Assembly (NCBI GenBank): GCA_027577595.1
Contig: JANBRJ010000001.1
Coordinates: forward strand, 62,001-126,000
DNA: 64,000 nt
Direction of reading: 5' to 3'
DNA from: Coemansia sp. RSA 487
Taxonomy: Eukaryota; Kickxellomycota; Kickxellomycetes; Kickxellales; Kickxellaceae
In this document: one piece after another, positions 53,653 to 64,000 of the stretch
Position numbering within the stretch: position 1 is the first letter of the stretch
Layout: the number at the start of each line of letters is the position of its first letter
The notes under the pieces: generated by a model
Databases searched by the model: none
Told to the model about the DNA's origin: nothing
Seen by the model: only the letters and a program-made list of their open reading frames with translations
Position numbers and translations under genes: made by a program

Positions 53653-54831
53653 CTATCTGCATACGGCATCTCGATAATTAATGGCGACGCTAGTGTTGAA
53701 TTCGTCCACCTCTAGCTCGGGCTGGAGGCTTGGCCACGGCGGAACAGGACCAGGCGTGGTATCGCGGATCTCCTCTGGATATACGCTTTCCGTTAAAAAC
53801 ATCCAGAAATGGCCATTGTTGCACGCCTTCAAGCACTCAGGACACGGCTGCGTTATATGATATCCAATCTCGTTCCCACTACAACACATGGTAAACAAAG
53901 AGAGTTAAACGACATACAGCACTCGCCCTTATCCGGTATGCACCCTTTTGTTGTTAGTAAATATCACCAAGCAAAAACAAAGCCGGATGCAAAGAAAAGC
54001 CATTGGTGGCTTGCTGCAATACTTACCATCCGAGACAAGCTACATTTCTGATTTTACACCGACAAGACCTTGTTGTGTAGTCAGTGCCTACCAGCTGAAT
54101 TTTTCTATTTAAACCAAAAGCACATTTTGTGTGGTAGAAGCACAACTTTTCCAGCTTATTAGTATGACCATAAATGGAAAGAAAGTGCAGATAAAGACAC
54201 TTTTGTTTGCAACCGCCTTTACATCCTTGTGCAATTATACTTACACCATTGGTGGCATGTCTGTTGAAAAAAGCTCAATCCGATTGTCTGCAAGAAGTAG
54301 CGCCTACACAGAGAAACAAATCAGAAAATCAAAATATCTTTAATTACGAAATTAAAAAGGCCAGCTCTAAACTTGCACCAGTTTGAAACAAGTGGCACGA
54401 CATCGAAATTTGCATAGTAATTATCTAGCAACTTGCCAGATTTGAAAATGTGGAGAAAATAAGGCACTGTGGGACTGTACTGAGAAGGGAGAGCCGCGTG
54501 CTATCGCCAACAAAAATAAAAGGTGTTTCTTGTATTCCCCACATACTAAAGCATGGGTAATATTTGACATGTATGGCCCTATCGACAATGTTTAAGACCA
54601 GCATTGCGACAAATGCAAAACTCTTGGATTTTTGCTGTGGCCAGCTAGCTTTCTCATATGGCTGTGATGCGGCTATTCAATAAAAACAAACATAAGCTTT
54701 ATTTTAAATAACGAAACACTTACCCTCATTCCCCGTGTGCACACGTTATTGTGGCAGTAGCGGCAGTATAACTGGCATGCGCTTTTTGCGCGCTGTTGTG
54801 GAGGGTTACTTGGCGGACATGACGGTGGCAT
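53653..54831 (-). CDS. FAM72 family zinc-ribbon-like protein
   Basis: Four exons: 54831-54724, 54303-54245, 54104-54027 and 53878-53653, giving 156 residues (human FAM72A has 149). The joined order matches FAM72: CxxC pairs (LYCRYCHNNVCTRGM), then ALLLADNRIELFSTDMPP, VKIQLVGTDYTTRSCRCKIR, NVACLGCGNEIGYHITQPC and ACNNGHFWMFLTESVYPEE. All splice sites are GT-AG with GTAAGT donors and the phases agree. The Trp in VPPWPSLQP aligns by eye with a Trp of the human protein that binds uracil-DNA glycosylase. The human protein controls UNG2 levels; the role in fungi is unknown. Its gene is found on the minus strand opposite SEC63. The exon boundaries are my reading of the sequence. Confidence 0.85.
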
Positions 54832-56333
54832 GATATCTATTCCCGTAGACCAGCTATTTTAGTGAGAAAAAAAGGAAAAGAAAAGCTTTAGCATAAGCTC
54901 AAGGTTTTTTGTTAGCTACTGCAAACAAAAGTATGAATAGGGGCGGTTTGGTCTTGAAGTCAGTATCCCGACACAAGTGCAAATGGGTATCCACTTGTAA
55001 TGTATTTCTTGGCTGTAACAATTTATTGGAACGTTGCAGATGTTATGAGATGTCTAGATAGTTTATACTTACAGTATTTCAGAGTAAACCCGCCGATATC
55101 GCTAATAAAAGCAACTGCCGTTGCTGTTCAGAAAAATAGATTATGGACAAGGTGTGATTGTAGAGGTGGAAACGGCCAGAAAAGGGAGGAAATACAATGT
55201 CTTAATTCCTTAAAACCCATACCAACAACGCAACTATATAATCTGCGCCAGAAAACTAACCAGCAATGATCGTGGAGAGAATGAGGAACATGAAATGCGA
55301 GGGTGCTATCAAAGACATGAAAAATGCACAGGTGGGAATAAATGCAACTTTAATATTTTGGTTTCGGATTCAGTAAAGTAACGAAAAAGGTGGCAGCAAT
55401 AGTTTTTTTTTGCTGGATGACAGTCTAGAGTCTTGTACATAAGCAACTCGATTTATGCCTTTTGACTTTTGCGACTGAAGCTGCTTTATGCTTCAGCTTC
55501 TGTTTTAAATGTATCCCTAAAAGCAGATGTTGCATAAGTGATTTTGTGACAGTCCTGCGTATAATGCAACAGGTTTTTTTTTTTGCAAGCGATGGACAAT
55601 TGCAAACTTGCTCCTTTGCGTATCCATGGCTCATGAAAGCAATCCGTTGAATAGTCCAACCGATTAAGGACGGTGATAACTGCACTATAAAGCATGTATG
55701 GAAAGAGATATCGCTAGAAGATGTTTAGAAAATACAGCGTTCTTAACAAACCGGTCAAAGTTATGTATGCACACAAGCATGTTATTGCTTTACTCTGGGA
55801 AATTGTGGCTGTTATGTATGGTGGCCAGACCAGCCCATTTCAACAAGTGTAATATACTCGCATTCACATTGATCTCAAGCGAAACAGGCGCTTTTTTACA
55901 CGTGAAACATGAGCATGCCAACACATTTCTTGTTCCTTAAAAATCCTCTGGTTTACTTTTTTGCCTTGATCAGCCCGGGAAAATGCAATCAAGAAATCAG
56001 GCGGGCTATCCAATGAGCATGCTCCAGCAAAAGTAACGAACCACCAACACACTTGGTGCGGACAAGCACAATAAAGATTCAAACTTTCTGTTTGATGAAA
56101 GCCCACATTTGAAGTAGACGGTTCAGTATCGTCTCTCTTTCCTTTTTTTGCTCGTTTTGCTTGCACATACTCTTTTACCTGTTTTTAATCTGGTGTCAGG
56201 GCTATTCTATTTTATACTTATTTCAGCCTCGCCTGTACAAAGCATACGGAAGAGAATTAGCAACAGCGTTTTTTTAGCTCATCTCTGACTGCAATCATTT
56301 TTTCGGACAAAAAATCACTGCATCTAGTTCAGA
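54832..56333. other. Divergent intergenic region (FAM72 / SEC63)
   Basis: About 1.5 kb, AT-rich, between two genes read in opposite directions. No gene or repeat recognised. Confidence 0.55.
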
Positions 56334-58356
56334 ATGGGTGGCAAGTACACCTATGATGAGTCGGGCGTCACCTTTTTCTATTATGCCCTGACTGTTCTCA
56401 GTCTTGTGGTTGCACCGGCAACAATCTACCTGTTAGCAGGAAAACGTACGTATTGCCAGTGAATTTCATAAAGCTGCGCCTTCTCAAATGTATAGAATTT
56501 TGTCATGTTAAAAAGAACTAGAGTTGCTAATCAATAATCGCTTTGCTCAACCCTAAATAGGTGAGTCCAACGCTGCTACGAAGCCAAAGACGCCAAAAGT
56601 CCGTCATCGCAAGACAAAGGCAAAGTCTTCGTTGTCGAATGTAAAGCTTGCACTGCTTTTTGCTGGTTGGACGCTGATCTTTTTGCTGTCGTACAAAGTA
56701 AAGACCACTGAGATCAAGGAGGTAGAAAAGTGGGATCCGTATGTGATTCTGGGCATCGACAATGGCGAGAGCGAAGATGTCATCAAAAAGGCGTACCGCA
56801 AGCTCTCGTTAAAGTGGCATCCTGACAAGGCTAGTGATGACATGAAAGAAAAGGCCGGCGAGATGATGGCTGAGATCGGTCGCGCCTACAAAACACTAAC
56901 CGATGCTGAGGCTCGCGAGAACTACGAGAAATACGGCAACCCGGATGGTATGCAGACACAGACGATGGGGATTGCTCTTCCCAAGCTTCTTGTTGAGGCA
57001 CACACATCGCCGTTTGTCCTTATGCTCTATGGACTTATTTTTGGATTTGTAATGCCATTCTATGTTGGCAGCTGGTGGTACAACTCTACTCGCTACCAAA
57101 AGGATCGCATCCTCAACACCACAATGGCCACCTTCTTTAAAAATATCCGCGAGCACATAAGTCAGCGCAACCTTATCGAACTTCTTACTGCAGCCAGCGA
57201 ATTTGACGAAGATGATTTGAAGTATGATCCCTCCGAGGAGGCTGCGTTGAATGCAATCATTGAAAAGACACAGAGCGTTAGTCGCCGCCATGCGCTTGAA
57301 AACTTCATCCCTTCAAAGAAATTTACCAGTAAGAGTGCATGGAAGGCAAATGTGCTGCTCCATTCCCACTTTTTCCGCGTGGAGATTAGTGACGCGCGAC
57401 TAGCCGACCAGCAGCAGCACGTTGTGATGACCGCACTAACCCTTGTACATCGTGGCCTTCTGCAAATATCGACTGCGCACAACTGGTACAACTGCTCAAC
57501 TCTTTTGATGGGAATTTCGCAGATGCTGGTGCAGGGTGCCTGCTCGTACGATGCACCTATTAGTCAGCTCCCAGGAATCACATGGGAGACCCAGCACGCA
57601 CTTTACAAGGACAAGAAGCTTTACAGTGTCAACCAGCTCATGCGCATGTCTGCGCTGGAGCAGCGTGAGGCGCTGCAGGTGCTCAACGACAAGCAGTTCA
57701 GCGAGACAGTTCAGGTGGCCAAGACGATCCCCCGACTTGAGATTGCCCGCGCTATGCTTACTGTTGTCGGTGACAAGGCCATTACTCCATCGGCAATTGT
57801 AACGTTGATAGTCAAGCTAAAGATTGCAAACTCAAAGGGCAAGATTGTGCCGCGCGAGAAGGGTGTACCTGTTGCTGACATTGAATCGATCGATTCAGAC
57901 GATACGACAGCAATCGAGAGCTTTGTTGCCAACTTCAAGAAGAGAGAAGTCAAGCAACCGCCGTCCGAAGCATACTGCCCATACTTTGCTGGCCGCAAGG
58001 ACTCGCAGTGGTGGCTCTGCTTTGCCAGCTACCAGAGTGGCAAGCTGGTTGTGCCTCCAGTGCGTATCAACGATCTTGAAAGTGAGCGTGTCATTGTGCT
58101 TCAGTTCCAAGCGCCGCCTCAAAAGGAAACATACCGCTTCCATGTGAGCGTGAAGTCCGACTCTTACATTGGCTGTGACATTCTTCAGGAGGTCCAAATG
58201 ACTGTTGTGGACCGTGCTGAGCTGCCAACAGAGCCTCCCGTTGTGGATGACATTTCCGAGCCTGAAGAGGATTCGATTGCTGCACAGATGGCGCAGCTTC
58301 GCGGCCAGCAATCCGGTGCTCGTCGCGGCGCTGATGACAGCTCAGACGAAGAGTAA
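56334..58356 (+). CDS. SEC63: ER translocon protein SEC63
   Basis: Membrane J-protein that recruits the lumenal Hsp70 BiP/Kar2 to the Sec61/Sec62 translocon for post-translational import. Exons are 56334-56445 and 56561-58356 (C|GT), 635 residues. Spans: FYYALTVLSLVVAPATIYLL, LALLFAGWTLIFLLSY and FVLMLYGLIFGFVMPFYVG, typical of Sec63. The lumenal J domain has the HPD motif at residues 124-126 (KWHPDK) within YVILGIDNGESEDVIKKAYR. The Sec63/Brl domain follows, and the C-terminal acidic tail (DISEPEEDSIAAQMAQ, DSSDEE) is the Sec62-binding type. Length agrees with the yeast protein. Confidence 0.95.
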
Positions 58357-59064
58357 CCAATGCATACCTTTTTGATTCGAGAGTCAACAGCGTCTTTATC
58401 AATAGACTTTGACCCTTGGACACATCCTTTTTTCTCATCAAATCATTCTCTTTAACTCTCATTCCTTTGTTTCGTACACTATCCGAGCAAGAAGATGGCT
58501 CTGGCTCTGTACGTTTCACCAAATAAAAAAGCAGATCCTTATATTCACTTTCTTTATCGACACAGGGTTGGTTATTGTTAAAATATCTTTGCTTTAATTT
58601 TTTGTCTTGATAGTATATGCATATTCTGTGACAGATACTAGACATGGTATGTATATTTCTTGAAACCATGCGATATTGCATGTGGAAGTTCAAGCGATTC
58701 TTTATGACCACGACCTACAAATCTACATATTCGCTTTCAACATTACGTTTGTTTCTTCCTCCCATTTCCTCGAATTTTACGTGTTTTAAAGCCAAGCTCT
58801 AGTATGAAACACTTGCTGATGGTGTTGCTTCCAGATAAATTCTGTGATTATTGATGGGATGATCCAGATCACAACGATTTGATTCACTGTTTGTTTGTTT
58901 TTGTTAAATAAAGAGCAAAACCCATCAAAAGTTTCTTGATGGACCGTCTCTTCCTTATTCTCTTGTTCCACAAACTAATTTATTTTCAATATCATTATTT
59001 GCTAGTGAAGCAGTAAAAATATACAGGGTAGATTTTGAATTTAAAGCAATCGTGTTGACGAAAA
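58357..59064. other. Intergenic region SEC63 / MCMBP
   Basis: Tandem genes, both on the plus strand. No gene seen; the region is T-rich. Confidence 0.5.
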
Positions 59065-60944
59065 ATGGCTGACGAGCAAGCTACAACAACCTCTTTGGAA
59101 ACCCTTCACGAACACATCAACTCGCCAATAACAGTGATCAGTAGACTGTTTGGTAAGTTTTATTCTCATTCATTTAAAAGAGCTGGTAACGCTATTACTG
59201 TACAGGAGTGACGAGAAACTAAGCATGCAGCCTATTGTAAACACCTGATCTACTCGTAGACGAATACAAGGCGGATATTGGTGAGAACGTTCACCAGAAC
59301 AACGGATTCGGAAAGCTTGTAAAGAGTCGCTTTGAAGACGTGTTTGGCAGCCAAGAGGCGATCGAGCGCATTCCGGCTTTTGATCGAACTGGCCGTCCAG
59401 GGAGCCTCAAAAATGGAACGCTTGTTAGATTCCGATGCATGGTTCAGGATCCGAGCTATGGCGAAGAACTTCATCTGTCGGTGGCTCACATAGTAAACAG
59501 CGAGACGGGAGAAGCAAAGCAAAAGTTTTCGCAGTACACTGACGCGGATCATGTTTTGGATGAGGGCTGGGAGGTCGATTACAACGCCCCAGGCAATGTG
59601 TTTACCGAGAAAGAGGTTGCTTATTGCGTTTCGGTTCCTGGACAGACCGAGTGGGCGCAGCCTGAATCGTCGGGCACTTCGCTAGAGGGTGCACTTGAGT
59701 CGATGTCAATCTCTGCTGACGCTGAAAGTAGCGGCTACGACGAGACATCGCAGTTCAAGTACCCGCTGCGTGGCGAAAAGCACGCATCTGCGTTGGTTAA
59801 GTTTTATGCTCCTAGCACAGCACCAAAAGTTCTTAGTGTAGTTGACATCGTAGGAATCTACGAGCTTGGATTCAATATGAAGGACCAGGGCGAGGAAAAC
59901 GATGCTCGAATGTCTTGGCCCTGTATCCACTCGCTCTATCACTCTAGCGTTGGGCTTGAGCAGCTTGTTCCGGGTTTACCCAGGCCTGTTGCGTCGGACT
60001 ATGCTGATCGTCGCAGAATGTGTGTAGCACATCTTTCATCGGTTCTCGGTGACGATGAGTTGGCTGCCCAGTATCTTTTGCTGCACTTGCTTTCAAAGAC
60101 AGTTCCAGTCCAAGATGCCAAGGTCGGGAAATTTTCGCTGAATCTTATTGGCTTTCCTGGACCGTCAAAGGAACAAACACATCTGGGTACCTTTTCGTTG
60201 AGCAGTGCGACAACCGAATGGGTGAGCAACGCCATTTCACAGCTTGTGCCGCGCAATGTGGAAATTCCGTTTGATCTGAAGCTACTTAACGGCGCATCGT
60301 TTGTGCCAAATGCCGAGTCGGGCGACCTCCGCGCTGGCGTCTTGCAGCTTGCGCCAGATACGCAGATTATTTGTGACGAGACCTGTCTGCACGAGGGGAC
60401 TCTTGGCGAGCAGGGCGTACGCAACCTCCAGGCACTGCAGACCGTCATTCTAGACCAAACCGTATCCTATGTGTATCCGTACCAGTCGATTGAGATGGCT
60501 TCTAATCTACGTGTGCTTGTGCTATCCACTGGAAAATCCATTCTGCAGAACGACTGCGATCTGTATCTATCTGGACCGACAGTGCAGTTCCTTTCCGCTA
60601 TCCAGGATGGCAAGCCGACAGATCTGAAGCCGCTGGACCCGATGCATACCGAGCAGCTGCGCCAATACCTCGAGTCTGCGCGTCATTTGGATTTTGGCGT
60701 TCCCAAGGATGTGTCTGATGCTATATCCAGCGAGTATGCGGAGCTGAGACGCAAGGCTCACGATAGTGGCAGCAAGATGATGTCGCAGACGGAGCTAGCG
60801 CTGACTGTAACAGTTGCACGTCTTGTCAGCATTAGCAAGGGAGAGAGTGAGCTCACCATGGACTCGTGGAAGGATGCGTGCGCTTTGGAAGAGCGTCGCG
60901 CCGGGCGCAATCAAAAGCACATAACCACTACCAAAAGCTGCTAG
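59065..60944 (+). CDS. MCM-binding protein (MCMBP/ETG1)
   Basis: Nuclear protein that binds MCM helicase subunits and is needed to unload or stabilise the complex in S phase. Exons 59065-59152 and 59260-60944 (G|AC, donor GTAAGT), 590 residues. The family order is seen: LKNGTLVRFRCMVQDPSYGE, KEVAYCVSVPGQTEWAQP, YPLRGEKHASALVKFY, VVDIVGIYELGF, RMCVAHLSSVLGDDELAAQY, LLHLLSK, GKFSLNLIGFP and TQIICDETCLHEG. The N-terminal exon holds MADEQATTTSLETLHEHINS and continues to FDEYKADIGEN. Length is near the human 642. An alternative acceptor exists 50 bases upstream, but only this one is in frame with the family N-terminus. Confidence 0.92.
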
Positions 60945-61492
60945 CTGTTGTCGCTGGCCTTCTGCTTACATCAAATTCAATCTGGTTCTTCTTAATTGAA
61001 AGCAGTTTTCTATTTAGCTCTGGTATTATTGTTGAATGCGATGTCAAGAAGCATGTGTCAAAACACAGTTTGTTTCCCTCGATTTCCGGTTTCAATAATC
61101 AGAAAACAGCGCAGGCCATTTTTTTGGCATTAAAGAGCTAAAAAAAACATGAGTAGCCTGAGAGTCTGTCTGCGTGGAAGTCCGGAGCCGGAAAACATGC
61201 AGAGCCCCTGAACGCTCGAAAACGTGATTCAGCCTTTTGCTGGCTTGTGTCATCGCGATTTCCGTCCAATCACAGACCTCCAACCGATTGCTCTTATCTC
61301 GTTGAATACCCCGAAGGTCAAAGTCCAAAAACTGGGGAATAGGGGTGGGTGTGTAGCTCAGAGCAGGACAAAACGATAGCAATCCGCAAGGTTAGCTGAT
61401 GTTTGTTTCTCTTCTTTTTCTATGTATCTAAATTTTCATACCTCTTCTTTTCAATAATTCTCTAGTCTGGTTGCTTTGAGCTCATACGAAAA
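60945..61492. other. Intergenic region MCMBP / MDH
   Basis: Both genes are on the plus strand. No gene seen. The short promoter side near 61370-61490 is C/T-rich, as typical for highly expressed fungal genes. Confidence 0.5.
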
Positions 61493-62690
61493 ATGTTTGC
61501 CACCCGTAACGCGATCAAGCTTGCTGCCCGCTCCTTCTCGACGGCCATTCCTCTGCAGACCAAGGTTACAGTTCTGGGTGCTGCCGGCGGCATCGGCCAA
61601 CCCCTGTCGCTTCTTCTTAAGGCCAATCCTCGGATCACCGAGCTTGGTCTGTACGATATCCACAACACGCCTGGTGTTGCAGCTGACGTGGGCCACATTA
61701 ACACGCTTTCGAACGTCACCGGATACACAGCCAAGGACAAGGACGGTTTGAAGGAGGCGCTTAAGGGCGCTGAGCTCGTCGTCATCCCCGCTGGCGTTCC
61801 CCGTAAGCCCGGTATGACCCGTGACGACCTGTTCAACACCAACGCCAGCATTGTGCGTGACCTCGCCCAGGCGTGCGCCGAGGTGTGCCCCAAGGCCAAG
61901 CTGCTTATCATCTCCAACCCGGTCAACTCGACAGTCCCCATCGCCACCGAAGTTTTCAAGAAGGCCGGCGTCTATGATCCCAAGAGGTAAAGTATCCACG
62001 GGTGTTTGCATTCGATGGCTCCCCCATCGACAAAAGAAAAAGCGCTTATCATAACACAGATAGTGCTGTGAATATTTTTTCTTTCCAGCGGCCACACGAT
62101 ATCCTGCTTCCTTTACTTGTGCGTACTGAATGCGTTGTGCATTGTGTACTGAACTGTATGTTGAAACGTGTAGGATCTTTGGTGTTACCAGCCTCGATCT
62201 CGTGCGTGCCTCGCGCTTCATCGGCGACAAGCTCGGCAAGATCGTCGATGTGCCAGTCGTTGGCGGCCACGCCGGCGTCACCATCATCCCTCTGTTCTCG
62301 CAGGTCAAGGGACTCGAGCTGGGCAAGGAGGAGCTTGACGCTCTGACCTACCGCGTGCAGTTTGGCGGCGACGAAGTTGTCAAGGCCAAGGACGGCCTGG
62401 GCTCCGCCACGCTGTCGATGGCTTTTGCCGGTGCCCGCTTTGCCGACTCGCTTTTGCGCGCCAAGGACGGCGAGAGCGTCCTGGAGTGGGCTTTTATCCG
62501 CACCGATCTGTTCAAGGAGGAGGGTCTCGACTTCTTCTCCACTTATGTCAAGCTCGACAAGGACGGCGTCAAAGAGATCATGCCTCTCCCCGAGTCCATC
62601 TCTGAGTACGAGAAGGATCTGGTCAAGAAGGCCATCCCTGAGCTCAAGAAGAGCGAGACCAAGGGCACCAGCTTTGTTGGAAGCAACTAA
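61493..62690 (+). CDS. Malate dehydrogenase, mitochondrial
   Basis: NAD-dependent conversion of malate and oxaloacetate in the TCA cycle. Exons 61493-61986 and 62174-62690 (AG|G, 187-base intron), 336 residues. Presequence [17 protein letters not shown] is Arg/Ala/Ser-rich and lacks acids. The NAD site is [18 protein letters not shown], the substrate arginines lie in [14 protein letters not shown], the catalytic His is in [13 protein letters not shown], and [11 protein letters not shown] is the mitochondrial class motif. Codons are strongly biased to C/G-ending forms, which suggests high expression. An AATAAA lies at 62713-62718 past the stop, near a C5T5G10 run. Confidence 0.97.
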
Positions 62691-63314
62691 GTCTTTTTTG
62701 CTTTCGCGTTATAATAAACTCCCCCTTTTTGGGGGGGGGGATAAGATTATTTATCTGAGCTTGTTGAATGGATCAAAGGATAGATAGTTTATGTAACCAT
62801 CCGTGGCGTTTGGGACCCATTACGGCTCAAAAAAGATGTATTTTTCAAAGCATTAAGCGCAATGACATGATCCTTCGATTTTATTTTTTGAAGAGCGACA
62901 AAGACAAGGACATGGCTTTAGTTCTGAAGATACCTTTTGCTCTCTTTCTTGCATCTACGCTTTTCTTGGTAAGAGCTACCTTCCTGTATATCTCATTGCT
63001 CAGCTAAACAGCCTGTCTACACGCGTATATTGGTCAGTGGAGAGGAGCCTTACGCAGTATCATCTTCTTATACAGGTAACGTATATGCTGCCTTCGTTCT
63101 AGCAAACAAGCTATAATCTAGCTAGCAAAGCTCAAAACAAAGAAAGGCTTTGAAGCTGATACACCAAGGATTGACCCTGCTGCTATTGGCTTTACTCGAT
63201 GCTTGCTTTAGGTATCCAAACAATATTTATTTTCACTAGTAAGCACTTGCTTTGTTGGCGCATTCACACCGAGCTAGAAATTGCGTTCGGCTCACTGTGG
63301 CAGACACGATACGC
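62691..63314. other. Intergenic region MDH / Dicer-like
   Basis: Includes the MDH 3' end, a G10 run (62731-62740) and the promoter of the next gene. No gene seen. Confidence 0.5.
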
Positions 63315-64000
63315 ATGGAGCCATACAGCGAGAGGCACGGAAACGACACAGGGTCCACTGCACCAGTCTCTAGCAATAATGCCAATGACGGTAGTAACCA
63401 GCACGGCAAGGACGGCGGGGATCAGACATCACCCGTCTTCTTGACAAGCAGCATTCGGCCCAGAGAATACCAGCTGTCCCTGTTCAAGCGGGCACTAAGC
63501 GACAATACAGTTGTTATTCTGGAGACGGGCAGTGGGAAGACACTAGTAGCTGTGATGCTTATCCAGTGGTTTGCCCAAAGAGAGTCCAGTCGTGCCAAAA
63601 GAAACGACAGCAGCAGCAATAGCAGCAAGCAGCCAGGCAAGGTGCGTGTGTTTCTGAACAACACAGTTGCACTGGTGCACCAACAGGCGCGCGTCATTGC
63701 TGAAAACACAGACCAAAACGTGCAAGAGTTCATCGGCTCGATGGGCATCGACGAGTGGGACGAGGTAAAGTGGGCTGACAAGTGGAACAGCGCAACAGTC
63801 TTTGTGATGACGCACCAGGTCCTGCTCAATGCTCTGCGTGCTGGCCACATACACATCTCAGACATCGATCTTTTGGTCTTTGACGAGTGTCACCACGCCC
63901 GGGGCCACCACCCGTACGCGCTGATCATGCGCGAGTTCTACGACCACTGCTCTGCCGACGACCGCCCGCACATCTTTGGAATGACCGCATCGCCCCTGAA
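63315..64000 (+). CDS. Dicer-like RNase III helicase, N-terminal part (runs off the right edge)
   Basis: Open from ATG 63315 to the edge, 228 codons. A disordered Ser/Asn-rich leader precedes the helicase ATP site: RPREYQLSLFKRAL, motif I ETGSGKT (residues ~70-76), LNNTVALVHQQARVIAE, VFVMTHQVLLNAL, motif II FDECHHAR (DECH, residues 190-193) and motif III MTASPL. This sequence, with EYQ, TxxLVHQQ, a W-rich step and DECHHA, is that of fungal Dicers, which process dsRNA into small RNAs in RNA interference. The catalytic RNase III and dsRNA-binding parts would lie beyond the window. An Asn/Ser/Lys-rich insertion (~100-113) separates motif I from motif Ia. The start codon is the first ATG in this frame. 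Confidence 0.85.
   Translation, partial: MEPYSERHGNDTGSTAPVSSNNANDGSNQHGKDGGDQTSPVFLTSSIRPREYQLSLFKRALSDNTVVILETGSGKTLVAVMLIQWFAQRESSRAKRNDSSSNSSKQPGKVRVFLNNTVALVHQQARVIAENTDQNVQEFIGSMGIDEWDEVKWADKWNSATVFVMTHQVLLNALRAGHIHISDIDLLVFDECHHARGHHPYALIMREFYDHCSADDRPHIFGMTASPL

Noticed and set aside
61348-61366. tRNA A-box-like string (gtgtagctcagagcagg)
   Set aside because: No matching T-arm or B box downstream and no cloverleaf can be drawn.
1-64000. Mobile elements, retroelement or virus-derived open frames
   Set aside because: I looked for reverse transcriptase, integrase, transposase and terminal repeat signs and found none that I could support.

Overview
The window is nuclear DNA of a fungus, most likely an early-diverging one. 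The pattern (short GT-AG introns, several with a CTAAC-type branch site, compact genes on both strands, an F-box/LRR-like gene, a Dicer-like helicase) fits Zoopagomycota/Kickxellomycotina such as Coemansia, but that placement is inference. I see no intact mobile element, CRISPR array or viral insertion. Most genes are conserved single-copy housekeeping genes; several were only readable after joining exons by eye.

Left to right: 1-16.4 kb holds the 3' end of a gene whose product ends in a CaaX box, a C2H2 zinc-finger factor, a very divergent Slo/BK-type channel, AP-2 alpha adaptin, an Xaa-Pro aminopeptidase, a tail-anchored RING-H2 protein, EMC10 and a LAMTOR3-like roadblock protein. 16.5-25.4 kb holds COX6 (Cox Va), an AT-rich F-box-like gene, a Fet3/laccase-type multicopper oxidase, a hexapeptide acetyltransferase and an unrecognised long acidic protein with a LEA-like tail and possible alternative first exons. 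25.4-27.5 kb is gene-poor with decayed coding-like sequence. 27.5-41.8 kb holds an unrecognised RING-ended protein, a Rad57/XRCC3-like RecA paralogue, URI1/Bud27, an Snt2-like chromatin reader with a 1.16 kb first intron, a tRNA-Glu(CTC), a mitochondrial K+/H+ exchange-related protein and a small two-span membrane protein. 42-50.1 kb holds the proteasome scaffold ECM29 (three exons) and a cyclopropane-fatty-acid synthase. 50.1-53.6 kb is AT-rich and nearly empty. 53.6-64 kb holds a four-exon FAM72 orthologue, SEC63, MCM-binding protein, mitochondrial malate dehydrogenase and the 5' part of a Dicer-like gene running off the right edge.

The genes do not form an operon or cluster. Loose functional themes are the secretory pathway (EMC10, SEC63, AP-2), mitochondria (COX6, MDH, K+/H+ exchange protein), genome maintenance (Rad57-like, MCMBP, FAM72) and protein quality control (ECM29, URI1, RING). 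The most unusual items are the Slo-type channel whose pore lacks the canonical GYGD filter and whose tail lacks a calcium bowl, the fungal FAM72 split over tiny exons, a plant-type CFA synthase, and the two-promoter-like layout of the LEA-like gene.
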